From: Alentia gelatinosa
Lineage: Eukaryota > Annelida > Polychaeta > Phyllodocida > Polynoidae
Direction of reading: 5' to 3'
Assembly: GCA_950022655.1 (NCBI GenBank)
Contig: OX465592.1
Location: forward strand, 3,774,623-3,838,622
DNA length: 64,000 bases
Positions 45,701-55,402 of the stretch are shown in pieces. Made by a program: the position numbers and the translations under genes. Numbering within the stretch: position 1 is the stretch's first letter; each line of letters starts with the position of its first letter. The notes beneath the pieces were generated by a model that worked only from the letters and a program-made list of their open reading frames with translations, had not been told where the DNA came from and did no database searches.

Positions 45701-48700
45701 TATTTGTACACACTAAAAATGAAAACATGGATTTCCAGGGAAAAGTAGAAAACTGCCATCTCTAAGACATGGTTAACCCTGGGCCCTGACTGTAATTCTA
45801 TAACACTACTGTGTACAAAGGCATCACTGTCTCAGAGTATGTGAAACATACAAAGACGAGATGGTAGAGAGTGCCTGTCGATTGATGTATTATATATACC
45901 TACGGGCGAATGTCTCACTTTAACTGACCAGTAGTACAGATTCCGTTCGTCACTAAGTGACTGAGTGACAAAAGAATATTCACACGTCCCTCCGTACCAT
46001 GTGACCACTTATTCTGCTAGTTAGTGAGTTGTAGAATATAATTTTTAATGATTTTTATGTATATGATAATAAAGAGACACAGTGAGTATGACTGACTTCC
46101 ATCTGTTCTTCAATATTTTAGTCAGAAATACTCCCATCATTCTTCGAACTCACTGAGTATTTCTGATCAAAGTATCTCTGAACAGATTCCATTCAGTCAC
46201 ACTAACTATGTCTCTATATATTATATGTCAGTACTCACGTCTAGAAGCCTTCATTTTTAGGTTGTATATCGTGTCTTTCTTTTTGTAGATTGTCGTTCTG
46301 GCATCTTGTTCCCGACCCTGTCAACGCCAAGCCACAGGTTTATCAATTAATATATACATTTAATATATAATCAATCTCAAGAGTTATTATCAAATTGAGG
46401 ATGTGTACACGCTAATTTACTGAGTAAAAACTTGCTTCCATCATTAATTATCATAACATGGGAATTTTATTTATTATTTACCTGCTAATAATCATTTTAT
46501 GGGAACTGCATTTATTTTCTTTGTCATCCTGCCTACTAATTATCATATTATGGGGACTTCACATATTTGTTTAATTACCTTGCCTTCTCCGGTAGATATG
46601 AGTACATCGACAGCATAAACTTCGTGAACTTCAAACTCACACTTTTCATGTTCTTTCCTGAAAATAGATTACGCATTTATAAATTAAAGAACATTTGTGG
46701 AGACATAACTGCTTCATTTCAAAATCATCAGCTTCCCTTCTGGTCCAGGTCATTTCTTCTGGTATACAAATCTTAAATGGGAAATATTGACATCAAATGT
46801 ATTGCCTGCATGAAGGGCTTTGACAACACAACGACTTTTTTCAAAGGGCAATGGTAAACCTATCAGTTCTGAGTTCCAAAACTGTTGAACATTGAAAAAT
46901 GATCTGCTTCCAACTACAGATGTTTCATCCGTATCAGTGAGACAAAACTACGGTCAAAGTTCTGCCAATGGTTCTGGACGAAATCTATCTTGCATAGTGT
47001 CTGATCCACGGATCTAAAGAGAAGGTAGAAATTCGTCTATGCATGTTAGTGACTAAATTCAATCACAGTTTTATAGTTTGTCGGAATTAAAACCTTATGG
47101 GAAGATATGATCATATTTTGTGTGGTGGATGTATCATCCGTATCAGTGAGACAAAACTACGGTCAAAGTTCTGCCAATGGTTCTGGGTGAAATCTATCTT
47201 GCATAGTGTCTGATCCACGCATCTAAAGAGAAGGTAGAAATTCGTCTATGCATGTTGGTGACTGTAAATTTAGTCACAGTTTTATAGTTTGTCAAAGGTT
47301 GAATCACTCTGGGTAGAAATAACCATATTTTGTGTGGTGGATGTATCATCCGTATCAGTGAGACAAAACTATGGACAAAGTTCTGCCAATGGTTCTGGGT
47401 GAAATCTATCTCACATAGTGTCTGATCCACGCATCTAAAGAGAAGGTAGAAATTCGTCTATGCATATTAGCAACTGTAAATTCAACCACAGTTTTGATAG
47501 TTTGTTTGCAATTTTTTCCGTTCCGTAGAGGTTTGAAGAACATTGTGGTTGGAAAAAAAAGAAGTGGGTGAAAGTTGTGTCTGCTACTGGGTTTCATACC
47601 AACAGTTTAAGAGTTTGTCAAAGGTTGACTCATTCTGGGTTGAAATAATCACATTTTATATGGTGGATGTATCATCCGTATCAGTGAGACAAAACTACGG
47701 TCAAAGTTCTGCCAATGGTTCTGGGCGAAATCTATCTTGCATAGTGTCTGATCCACGCATCTAAAGAGAAGGTAGAAATTCGTCTATGCATGTTGGTGAC
47801 TGTAAATTCAATCACAGTTTCAGAGTTTGTATGTAATTTGTTTGTTACGTAGAGGTTTGAAGAACATTGTGGTTGGAAAAAAACCAGTGGGTGAAGGTTG
47901 TGTTTGCTACTGCTTTGTTTCATATGCACAGTTTCTTAGTTTCTCTAAGGTTGAATCATTCTGGGTAGAAATAACCGTATTCTGTGTGAAAAATGTATCA
48001 TCCGTATCAGTGAGATAGAACTACGGTCAAAGTTCTGCCAATGGTTCTGGACGAGTTTTCTCTTGCATAGTGTCTGATCCACGCATCTATCGAATGAAGA
48101 AGGTGGAAATTCATCTGTGCTTTCAACAACAGAAGTTCTTTTATGTTTTAGATTTCTGTAAAAATTTCCTTGGACTTCAAGTTGAAACTTAGGGGCGGTT
48201 GAAGCTTCGCATCACAAAAGTAAAAAAAATCAAAAACATCCTAATCTGAAAACCATTCTGGACTGAACTGGAAATAACTTTCTCAGTGCTTTATGTGATT
48301 GTATCATCCGTATCAGTGAGACAAAACTATGGTCAAAGTTCTGCCAATGGTTCTGGGCGAAATCTATCTTGCATAGTGTCTGATCCACGCATCTAAAGAG
48401 AAGGTAGAAATTCGTCTATGCATGTCAGTGACTGTAAATTCAATCATATTTATATCATGTCAAAGATTGAAACCTTCTGGGTAGACATGAATCTATTCTG
48501 TGTGGTAGATCTATATAATACACAAACTTGTAGATAACTCTTTGTTTTATTACCGTTTCATACTTGCAAACTTTGTGGGGGAGGATTCTCATAATTTCTG
48601 AAAACGTTTCACCCATATTAGTGTGACGGAACCATGGAAACAGATCTGTCAATGTATCTAATTATTTTTGTATCATCCGTATCAGTGAGATAGAACTATG

Positions 48701-51700
48701 GTTAAAGTTCTGCCAATGGTTCTGGGCGAGTTTCTTTAGCACAGTTCGACTCCACAATCTACCACACAAGACCGTGGGAATTTGGCTGTGCAAGTATTAA
48801 CAAAAAAGAATAGAAAATATGAGCAACTATCAAGGCTCTGAAACCAGTTTGTTTGACTGTAGTTTACATCTCAGTAGGCTAGTTACTTCCTTTTGAGACT
48901 GACTCACTGATTTACCTTTCTGATTTTGGTTAAAGAAAAGTATACAACTCTTGTGAAACAAATGTTTAGAACTCAAGATGGCTCTGCTTGTAGCAGTTCG
49001 ACCCGATGCCTGTCTGAAACCCCAAACTAAAAAAATAAAAAGTAAAAATGATTATACTAGCGATGGCATTTCTTTTTTCTAAATGATGGATTATTTATGG
49101 AATATTTCTAGTATTACATTGATAAGGTGATACACACGACTTCAATGAATCGATATTACCAAAGTAAATAAGAAGGGAGGCTGAACATCCTGTAATATGT
49201 GCAATGTTTGACAGCTGCCAGGCATTTCTTAGGTAAAAAGAATATTGGTAAAACACCAAGTCTTGTTCTTATGCGTTAATATTTGATCATTTTTGTATCA
49301 TCCGTATCAGTGAGACAAAACTATGGACAAAGTTCTGCCAATGGTTCTGGGTGAAATTTATCTTGCATAGTGTCTGATCCACGCATCTAAAGAGAAGGTA
49401 GAAATTCGTCTATGCATGTTATTGACTGCAAATTCAATCACAGTTTTATAGTTTGTCAAAGGTTGAATCACTCTGGGCAGAAATAACCATATTTCATGTG
49501 GTGGATGTATCATCCGTATCAGTGAGACAAAACTACGGTCAAAGTTCTGCCAATGGTTCTGGGCGAAATCTATCTTGCATAGTGTCTGATCCACGCATCT
49601 AAAGAGAAGGTAGAATTTCGTCTATGCATGTTGGTGACTGAAAATTCAATCACAATTAGTCAACAGTTTAAATATCCTGGGTAAATATAAACATGAGTTT
49701 ATCTCAATCCTGATATTTTCGTCCCATAGGCTTAATATTGGCAACTCGATCTCCATTCCCCTATGAGTATTGCAGTCTGTTCTCCATGGTCTATATCCTA
49801 TGTTTCGTCCATATTTTAGTGTGTACAGGGGTGAGATAAATACAGAGAGCAACTCGTTTCAGTCAGTCATTGTTCTCCAACTTGCTTGAATCCTATGCGA
49901 TATTCACTCGCCTTCGCCTCATTCATATCACTCTGCATCTAACCTCTGGAGAACGATGACTTCGACCAAAACTTGTTGGTTTCTTCTTTAATTCTCAGTG
50001 CCAGCTATATCATCTGCTTTAGTTTGGTTTGGTTGATTCTACGTCAGTGGAACTGAGACAAACCTATCGTGAATCTATCTTGCATAGTGCCTGATCCATG
50101 TATCCTTAGAGTAAGTGGCAATTCACCAATTTACAATAGTGAAGGCACAACTCTCAATAACTGAGGAACTCACCTCTGAAGTTCTGTGGGGTTTTGGATG
50201 ATGGCTTTCTCTCCGTCGATGACATGTTGTTTGAGTTGGTGGGAGAGCATTCCCTCAATAGGCTTGCACTTGAAGGACTCGGCCACCTTTTGAATTGCGT
50301 CTGTCACGACATCGTTCTGAATATAAAAGTAACAGATGAATATTAACTCATCATGCATAAAGAAATACTACTTCAGGGAATTCTGAATTTACACAAGAGA
50401 CACATAATGAAGATGGTGGATGCCAACTGAGGTCAGAAAAAAAGAACAAGGAATTATTTTCCTCATGACCTGTGCCCATCCAGTGAGGTGCGACTTGCTC
50501 GGACTTTTTAGTCAGAGTGCTGGCCTCTGTGGCCGAAAATTATGATTACATTTGAAGCGACATCTTGCACTTTTCGCTCATACCTTTACTTTTATTCGAC
50601 ATCGACATTACTTAGATTATAGCATCATGAAAGATAAAATCGGTTCAAATACAACTCATTTAAAAAAAAATCATCATCGAAAGCAAACAATGGTGAAAAT
50701 TCAACCCCTGTGGAGAGGGTCGGCGGCCACCTGTCCCCAAGTCGCAGGGTAGCCCTGGCCAAACTGGAATAGACAAAGCACTCAGTTGACCCCAAATCGT
50801 ATACGATTCCTGTACCAATCCCTGCTGTGCACACCCCACTGTGGAGGTCAACACATAGACTGCCCCTCCCTGCGATCCTGGGGATGCTAAATATTGCTGA
50901 GTGGTTTACGGCCTTAAGGATGCTTGACACTTAGGTCAAGGTAATAAAATTGGGTCAGTGAAGTGTGAATATCAACCCAAATGATGCCAATTCTCACCGA
51001 CCAGACAGATTTGTCAGACAAAGATGAAATCGGGCAGAGTCTGTGTGTCGATGTCTTATAGGGACAGAGCTATTGGGCTGTGAACGCAGCCATCTCGCCA
51101 ATCCAAAACACCAGGTTGCAGAACCAATTATCAATGGATTTTATCAAATAATTGTCTGGGGCTTGCCATGGAGAATTTTAGCCATGCCTTAGTGTTTGCC
51201 CCCCCCGACTATATCGTTATCTTACTATTTCCTGGCACATGATGGCAGAGCTAGTAATCACTGTGTGCCCTATAGGCTTTACAGTACATGACGGTCCATA
51301 CGATTCCTGTACTAATCCCTGCTGTGCTGTGGAGGTCAACAGCCCTTGCGATAGACTGCCACTCCGTACTAATTAGCCGAGGCCAAATATCACAGGGAGA
51401 TATATCACCAAGTGGCCTTTATAGTGGCGGATGATGGCAGAGCTAGCAATCACTCTGTGCCCTATAGGCTTTACAGTACGAGACGACGGTTAATTGGGGC
51501 TCACCTCCAAGTAAGTCCCACTCAACCAGTCTTGTTCATAGACTAAAAACATTGTCTATGCAAAACTAAATTTTCCAGGCTCTTCCAGGATTTTTCCAGG
51601 CTCTCTGTTAGAATTCCAGGCTTTTCCAGCCTTGGAAAACCTAAAAGCATAATTCTAGGCTCTGTACGAACCCTGTAGCAGTCACTGTGTGCCCATTAGG

Positions 51701-54700
51701 CTTTACAAGACGACTCACCTCCGTGCCTCCCTTGACTAACCGCAGGGCTGCCTCGGCGGCGTGGTGGGCCGCTGTGATGACGTCGGCCTTGCGCCCCGTG
51801 ACCTTGTTGTCCTTGGAGGCGCCGACGATGAAGGTGTGCGCCACGACGGCGATGAAGCCGTCGATGTGGGCCCCGAGGTCGATCTTCACCAGGTCCCCGT
51901 CCTGCACCACCACCTCGGCGTCGCTCTTCAGCGGCGAGAAGTGACAGATGCAGTTATTGACCGACACGCACGTCGGGAAGGCGATGCCTGGAAAGAAAGT
52001 ATTTACCATTTATAGCCAACTTCAACGACAGTGATTGTTTTCGTCATACTACTTTGTGCTTGTAAGCACACACGTACTATATGTATGTCCTGTAGACGGA
52101 GGCAGAGGAAGATCACTGTAAATCTATTATGTGAACTGTCTTTCGTCTTAAATAAACCATTTAAAAAAAAAAAATTGTTTTGAAGCCGATTTACTTGTGA
52201 AGCATTCAATATTAGGCAAAGGGGCCATCCATAAAGTTTTCGGGTATGTTCCTTCTTTTTTCTATTGCGTACAAGATGGGGAAGGGGTGGGGTTCCAAAA
52301 TTTCAGAAATATGTGTGTGCGGATGGTCCAAAACTTAAATATGTGAAGAAATATTATTCATATATAATTTACTGCGACTGACAAAACCTGGAAAATACAT
52401 CTGTATCCAACCACTGTTTTCCTGTCTTGAATGGACCAGCTGGCCTGTAGTGCGGCCAGCTCTCACCAGATGGCCTCAGCTGCCATACACTGGTATCTGG
52501 ACGATACGCTTTGTTGCCAGCATGCTTTGCTTTTCGGGGTGACCAACAAGACACTATGCTTTCTCATGCCACCCCTTTAATTTTATATCAGAGCTTAGTT
52601 TAGAATTGACTTAGAAACTTCAAATAAAACTTTCATGCATCTAACAAAGTGGCAATTACTAGATTTGGGTTTTATTGGCCGGTTTGATTTTCAAAAGAAC
52701 ATAAACACAACATTAAAACGAAGTGTAGTGCCGAAGGTGACCGTCACAATGTCATATGAAAATAAAGCGTAGCATCCAGTTCAAGAAGAATAGCATCCAA
52801 AGTGTGCTGGCTACAAAGAATAGCGTCCAGTATTCCTCTGAGTGGTCGTGGAAGAGACTGGGTGGGTTCACTTGGGAGGTGCATATGGCAGCGACCAAAT
52901 TGCTAGTTTAGGTAAAATGGTTATCACTTCGTCTACCAGGTAACGTTTTATAAACTGATTACTTGTTGTGTGATCCTAATGTTGACACCAACCTTTCTTC
53001 ATCTCTTTCTCCTTCTTGAAGACCTTGGCGGTTCCATCAGCGAGAAGTTTGTCGCCTTGTTCACAGATCTCGAAGGCCTTGGCCCCGGGGACAACTTGTG
53101 TCATAAGTTGTTTCAAGACCGCTGAAAAAACCCAACAGATTCAGATTAAATATGACATGATGACAAACCTATCCAGGGTACGTACATAGACAGCCCAATA
53201 AAATTCCAGGCCTTTTCCAGGCTCTAATATATTTTTTCCAGGCGCAACTGTTCCCTGTTTTTAAAACCATGTCTGATTCATCACCAAATTTAGTTCAAAT
53301 TTTCTTTATCTTTCTTAGTACCTGTGGAATTTCAGTGGTTTGGGATAGATTTCTACAATTCATTTTTGTTTTTTTTGCCACTTTTAAATATGAAGACAAA
53401 TAAATGCTATATTATTAGCAATTTGTTATACATGGACAAATAAAGGATTTTTGGAACTATTTAATCCAAGTCACTGAAATTTCATAGGCAGTCAGGTACT
53501 GTAGTTAAGGAAAGCTAAAAATGACCGGAATTTCATAGACCAAGACAATTGTTTTTTAAGCAAAACTAAATTTTCCAGGCTCTTCCAGGTTCTTCCAGGC
53601 TCTCTGGTATAATCCCAGGCTTTTCCAGGCTCTGTACGAACTCTGCTATCATTTTACATTTGAGAGTTGTTCGTTTGTGGTTCAACGTCCCAGGGGATCA
53701 TCAATGATTTAAGGTTTTCACTTTCGTAGAATAATTTCAGTCAATTCTTTTCAATGTTTTCAAATATTGGGAGTACAAATTATGATCAACGGGTCTAAGA
53801 CCCTTACCTGTCACAAAACCTAACATCTCCCTACGAATTAAGTATTCATTCAATATAATTTCGCAAATACTTAATGGATGCAGAGCAATATCTAACTTTT
53901 CTTCAAATCTTCATTCTAGCATTTGTCTTATAGCGGTTTTTAAGCATACCTTCAACATACAGTACCTGTAAGCACTTTTGCGAGGTTCTATTGTGCAATA
54001 ACTTACTGCTCAAAGATAACTCATATGTCAATCAAATTGATATTGAGGGCCAGCAAGACATGATGACAATACATTTTGACCATAGATAAATGTACATTGG
54101 AACACAAACCATGTTGTAGAGTATTTTCTTCATATTAAAGATTAAGTTAGAACATTATCATGGCCTTAGTTAAGAAAACACTATAATATCCATTCAAAAC
54201 ATTAAATTTAGGTCCTGCATGTACATTGAGCTTTCTCGGTAAACACACCAGTATTTGTCTAAACCATTTTTTCAGACGCAAGCAATCAGGTTTATGTGTA
54301 AGGAAGTATACTATCTGGGCCATATGTTGTGATGGTTTATGGACATGGCTAAATACATGCATTTCCTGTCAACTACCAATAGCAGTTGACAGCTGACAGC
54401 TGACAGAACCCTATGTCCACCAGCTGTGTCACTCTATCACCAACAACAAGAAACATCTGGTGTAAACATGAGCACATGTGGTTAAATTCGTGAACTGTAA
54501 AGTGGGAAACACTAACTCATAGACTACAGGACACATTCGGTTGTCTGTAAAGGTTCTGATAGTCTTTTTGATAAGATTTTGCTCAGAGCACGCCGGCCCA
54601 GCCATGTTCAAAGGGCCACGGGGTCAGGCGAGGCGAGTGACACACTGACAGCTCAACACATGGTCTGGTCCAAATAACGTTACTTGTCAGCACAATTCCT

Positions 54701-55062
54701 GTGTGGAATGCCTTTAAAATTTAACAATAGAGAAATAACAACAACGTTTTCGTTTATAATAAAGAACAGGAAGCTTTGAGTAAGGTTTCAGCGAATTTAA
54801 AGCAGGCTGGAGTTTCGAGGAAATTGCACAATGGGATTGAATCAGAGAAGCCGGTCTCCCGGTGGATCTCGATGACAGCAGTGACATTTAAAAGGCCAAT
54901 AATTCGTAACATTTCAGCGGACAAGCGCCGGAATTTTGAGAAATACTGCAGGAAGACTTTATCTATTCCACACTTACCGTTTACTAACTCCGCGGCCATT
55001 TTATATTTGGTGACCACGAGGTCAGTAGCAATGGTTTGCTCCTCTTCTTCTTTCTCCGCCAT
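39736..55062 (-). CDS. PA2G4: PA2G4 / EBP1, proliferation-associated protein 2G4
   Basis: Ten exons: 54978-55062 (ATG 55060-55062), 52993-53121, 51719-51987, 50174-50316, 46579-46657, 46239-46317, 45165-45216, 44295-44389, 43690-43817 and 39736-39843 (stop 39736-39738). The sum is 1167 bp, 388 aa; human has 394. Start [20 protein letters not shown]; then the methionine aminopeptidase-like pita-bread fold with [70 protein letters not shown] and [19 protein letters not shown]. It ends in a Lys-rich tail ([14 protein letters not shown]), the RNA and nucleolar localisation region of the family. It is not expected to be an active peptidase. It acts on ribosomes at the tunnel exit and in the nucleolus. 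Introns 4 and 9 carry the H/ACA snoRNA arrays on the same strand. Confidence 0.93.
39895..40070 (+). mobile_element. tRNA-derived SINE
   Basis: GCCTCGAGCATGGGAG then the B-box-like GGGGTTCAAACCCTGG, TCGGGTTATACCAAAGACTT and ATAAAAATGGT: the head order of SINEs that I recall from molluscs. PA2G4 intron 9, antisense to the host. Confidence 0.6.
40174..40302 (-). ncRNA. H/ACA snoRNA-like unit 1 (type A)
   Basis: Basal stem TGCATAG/CTATGCA, hinge AGATAG, 3' guides GAACCAT and CTGAT, ACA box at 40177-40179. Sense strand of PA2G4 intron 9. Confidence 0.8.
40383..40511 (-). ncRNA. H/ACA snoRNA-like unit 2 (type A 5' half, B/C-like 3' half)
   Basis: Type A 5' hairpin and hinge, but the upper 3' stem is GTTCTATC as in types B and C, so it is a natural mosaic. 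ACA at 40386-40388. Confidence 0.8.
40847..40978 (-). ncRNA. H/ACA snoRNA-like unit 3 (type B)
   Basis: 5' stem GCACAG/CTATGC (one mismatch), hinge AGAGAA (fits ANANNA), guides unchanged, ACA at 40850-40852. Confidence 0.78.
41174..41303 (-). ncRNA. H/ACA snoRNA-like unit 4 (type C)
   Basis: 5' stem GCGCAG/CTGTGC (one G-U), 9-bp apical stem CCACGGTCT/AGATTGTGG, hinge AAAGAA, ACA at 41177-41179. Confidence 0.8.
41584..41715 (-). ncRNA. H/ACA snoRNA-like unit 5 (type B)
   Basis: As unit 3, with loop change GTCC for GACC. Hinge AGAGAA. ACA at 41587-41589. Confidence 0.78.
42152..42281 (-). ncRNA. H/ACA snoRNA-like unit 6 (type C)
   Basis: 5' stem GCACAG/CTGTGC fully paired, hinge AAAGAA, guides unchanged, ACA at 42155-42157. 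Confidence 0.8.
42549..42677 (-). ncRNA. H/ACA snoRNA-like unit 7 (type B)
   Basis: Lower 3' stem reads GGACGA instead of GGATGA, turning a G-U into a G-C pair with TCGCCC. Hinge AGAGAA, ACA at 42552-42554. Confidence 0.78.
42881..43009 (-). ncRNA. H/ACA snoRNA-like unit 8 (type A)
   Basis: TGCATAG/CTATGCA stem. Lower 3' stem TCGTCC/GGATGA is fully paired with one G-U. ACA at 42884-42886. Confidence 0.82.
43093..43221 (-). ncRNA. H/ACA snoRNA-like unit 9 (type A)
   Basis: Type A with hinge context GCGAGATAG, leaving a U-G closing pair in the 5' stem. ACA at 43096-43098. It is nearest to exon 9 of PA2G4. Confidence 0.78.
43251..43580. repeat. ~330-bp repeat, duplicated at 45893-46228
   Basis: TGAATGTCTCACTTTTACTG, CAGTAGTACAAATTCTGTTC, AAAGAGACACAGTGAGTG, ATATCTCTGAACAGATTCC and CAGTCACACTAACTATGTCT occur in the same order in both. 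A shorter relic is at 1355-1420. Confidence 0.75.
44005..44260. repeat. dispersed ~250-bp repeat
   Basis: GGAATGTCGGTTGGGGTCAG, AATATTTTTCACGTGGAA, GGATCAAACCACTGTTTTAT and AAAAAGTGGAAAAC; PA2G4 intron 8. Confidence 0.65.
45320..45770. repeat. two dispersed ~250-bp repeats in tandem
   Basis: Starts near 45320 (GGATGTCAGTTTCACTG) and 45505 (GGAATGTCAATTGGAGTC). Each has a TACTGCC or TGCTGCC segment and a GGAGTTTTGAACCACTGTG or GGAGGTTCAAACTACTG segment. The first lacks its 3' end. Confidence 0.6.
45893..46228. repeat. ~330-bp repeat, second copy
   Basis: Mate of 43251-43580, lying just downstream (minus sense) of PA2G4 exon 46239-46317. Confidence 0.75.
46918..47046 (-). ncRNA. H/ACA snoRNA-like unit 10 (type A)
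   Basis: First unit of intron 4 from the low-coordinate side. The base before the ACA box differs (GATGAAACA). Guides unchanged. ACA at 46921-46923. Confidence 0.78.
47127..47255 (-). ncRNA. H/ACA snoRNA-like unit 11 (type A)
   Basis: Complete type A unit, stem TGCATAG/CTATGCA, ACA at 47130-47132. The spacer to unit 12 is the common GTCAAAGGTTGAATCACTC type. Confidence 0.8.
47339..47467 (-). ncRNA. H/ACA snoRNA-like unit 12 (type A)
   Basis: 5' stem partner reads CTATGTG, so wobble pairs replace the Watson-Crick ones at the base. Guides unchanged. ACA at 47342-47344. Confidence 0.76.
47665..47793 (-). ncRNA. H/ACA snoRNA-like unit 13 (type A)
   Basis: Complete unit used as my folding reference: 5' pocket ACGAATTT/ATCAGACA, apical CTAC/GTGG, hinge AGATAG, 3' stems and guides as described, ACA at 47668-47670. 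Confidence 0.83.
47991..48122 (-). ncRNA. H/ACA snoRNA-like unit 14 (type B)
   Basis: Hinge AGAGAA with lower stem TCGTCC/GGATGA fully paired (one G-U); 5' stem GCACAG/CTATGC with one mismatch. ACA at 47994-47996. Confidence 0.8.
48297..48425 (-). ncRNA. H/ACA snoRNA-like unit 15 (type A)
   Basis: Type A with CATAGTTTTGTC in the 3' loop and stem. Guides unchanged. ACA at 48300-48302. Confidence 0.8.
48580..48660 (-). pseudogene. decayed H/ACA snoRNA unit
   Basis: TTTCACCCATATTAGTGTGACGG and CTGTCAATG align to the 3' half of the units, but the guide text and ACA context are lost. Confidence 0.5.
48666..48795 (-). ncRNA. H/ACA snoRNA-like unit 16 (type C)
   Basis: 5' stem GCACAG/CTGTGC, hinge AAAGAA, one loop change (TTAACC), guides unchanged, ACA at 48669-48671. 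Confidence 0.8.
49291..49419 (-). ncRNA. H/ACA snoRNA-like unit 17 (type A)
   Basis: Type A; hinge flank AAGATAAATTTC. Guides unchanged. ACA at 49294-49296. Confidence 0.79.
49503..49631 (-). ncRNA. H/ACA snoRNA-like unit 18 (type A)
   Basis: Complete type A unit closest to exon 4. One change in the 5' pocket (GAAATTC). ACA at 49506-49508. Confidence 0.8.
50028..50130 (-). pseudogene. decayed H/ACA snoRNA unit
   Basis: ATCTATCTTGCATAGTGCCTG and ATCCATGTATCC keep the hinge and 5' half. The 3' hairpin is shortened (GTCAGTGGAACTGAGAC). Confidence 0.5.
51110..51480. repeat. dispersed repeat, two partial copies
   Basis: GCAGAGCTAGTAATCACTGTG with CCCTATAGGCTTTACAGTAC at 51245-51290 and again at 51430-51480. 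Related to 28735-28945. The motif CGATTCCTGTACTAATCCC also repeats (50800, 51300). Confidence 0.6.
51565..51670. repeat. CCAGGCTCTTCCAGG-type short repeat
   Basis: AAAACTAAATTTTCCAGGC, CTTCCAGG units and GGCTCTGTACGAACCCTG; a second copy is at 53560-53645 and a relic near 53190-53250. PA2G4 introns 2 and 3. Confidence 0.6.
52400..52850. repeat. inverted GGACGATACGCTTTG / CAAAGTGTGCTGGC pair
   Basis: TCTGGACGATACGCTTTG then CCAGCATGCTTTGC near 52497-52535 is mirrored by CATCCAAAGTGTGCTGGC and AATAGCGTCCAG at 52790-52835. Related to the 14545-14610 cluster. Confidence 0.5.
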
Positions 55063-55375
55063 TTTGGAATTCACGTGTGAACCAGAATGCAGTGCGATGG
55101 CGGGAACTATCACTCTGCAAGCACAGGTCTAGCCCGCTTCACAAACATATGTAGTGTGAAAACTCTGCTTGCCGAGTGACGCAGTGACCCCTTTCGGTGA
55201 TCCGAGGTTTGGAATATCTCTATCGTGAAAAAAGTGCCTCCTGCTGTCAAGAAAGGTATTAGTGGCGGAATTATTTAACAAATGTACAGATTTTGACTGT
55301 GGAGATTAAAAATTCAAGATCTCTCGGGTAAAGTTGTGAGACTGACGTCATAGGCCATTTGAAAATGTACGCAAG
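55063..55375. promoter_or_regulatory. bidirectional promoter region PA2G4 / plus-strand gene
   Basis: Divergent start codons at 55062 (minus) and 55376 (plus, tentative) with a CRE-like TGACGTCA at 55343-55350. No TATA box is obvious. Confidence 0.45.
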
Positions 55376-55402
55376 ATGGCGGACTCGTACGAGATGACAA
55401 GG
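55376..55402 (+). CDS. possible short first coding exon (alternative CLASP start?)
   Basis: ATGGCGGACTCGTACGAG and so on encodes MADSYEMTR and runs into GTAAGT. An AAGATGGCGGAC start context close to a divergent promoter is typical of real 5' exons, but the downstream partner is not shown. Confidence 0.35.

Noticed and set aside
47700..47793. 5' pocket of type A pairs with U6 AAAUUCGU
   Set aside because: Eight bases match the recalled U6 3' region, tempting because TUT1 tails U6. But the two bases before it are not U-N and the second guide arm does not pair.
40846..49594. Many short minus-strand proteins with WIRHYARIDF / [17 protein letters not shown]
   Set aside because: They are translations of the H/ACA units. 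Substitutions follow RNA pairing, not codons, and there is no shared start or splice context.
40174..49631. C/D box snoRNA interpretation
   Set aside because: CTGA occurs, but no RTGATGA C box lies opposite a terminal D box, while both H and ACA boxes fit.
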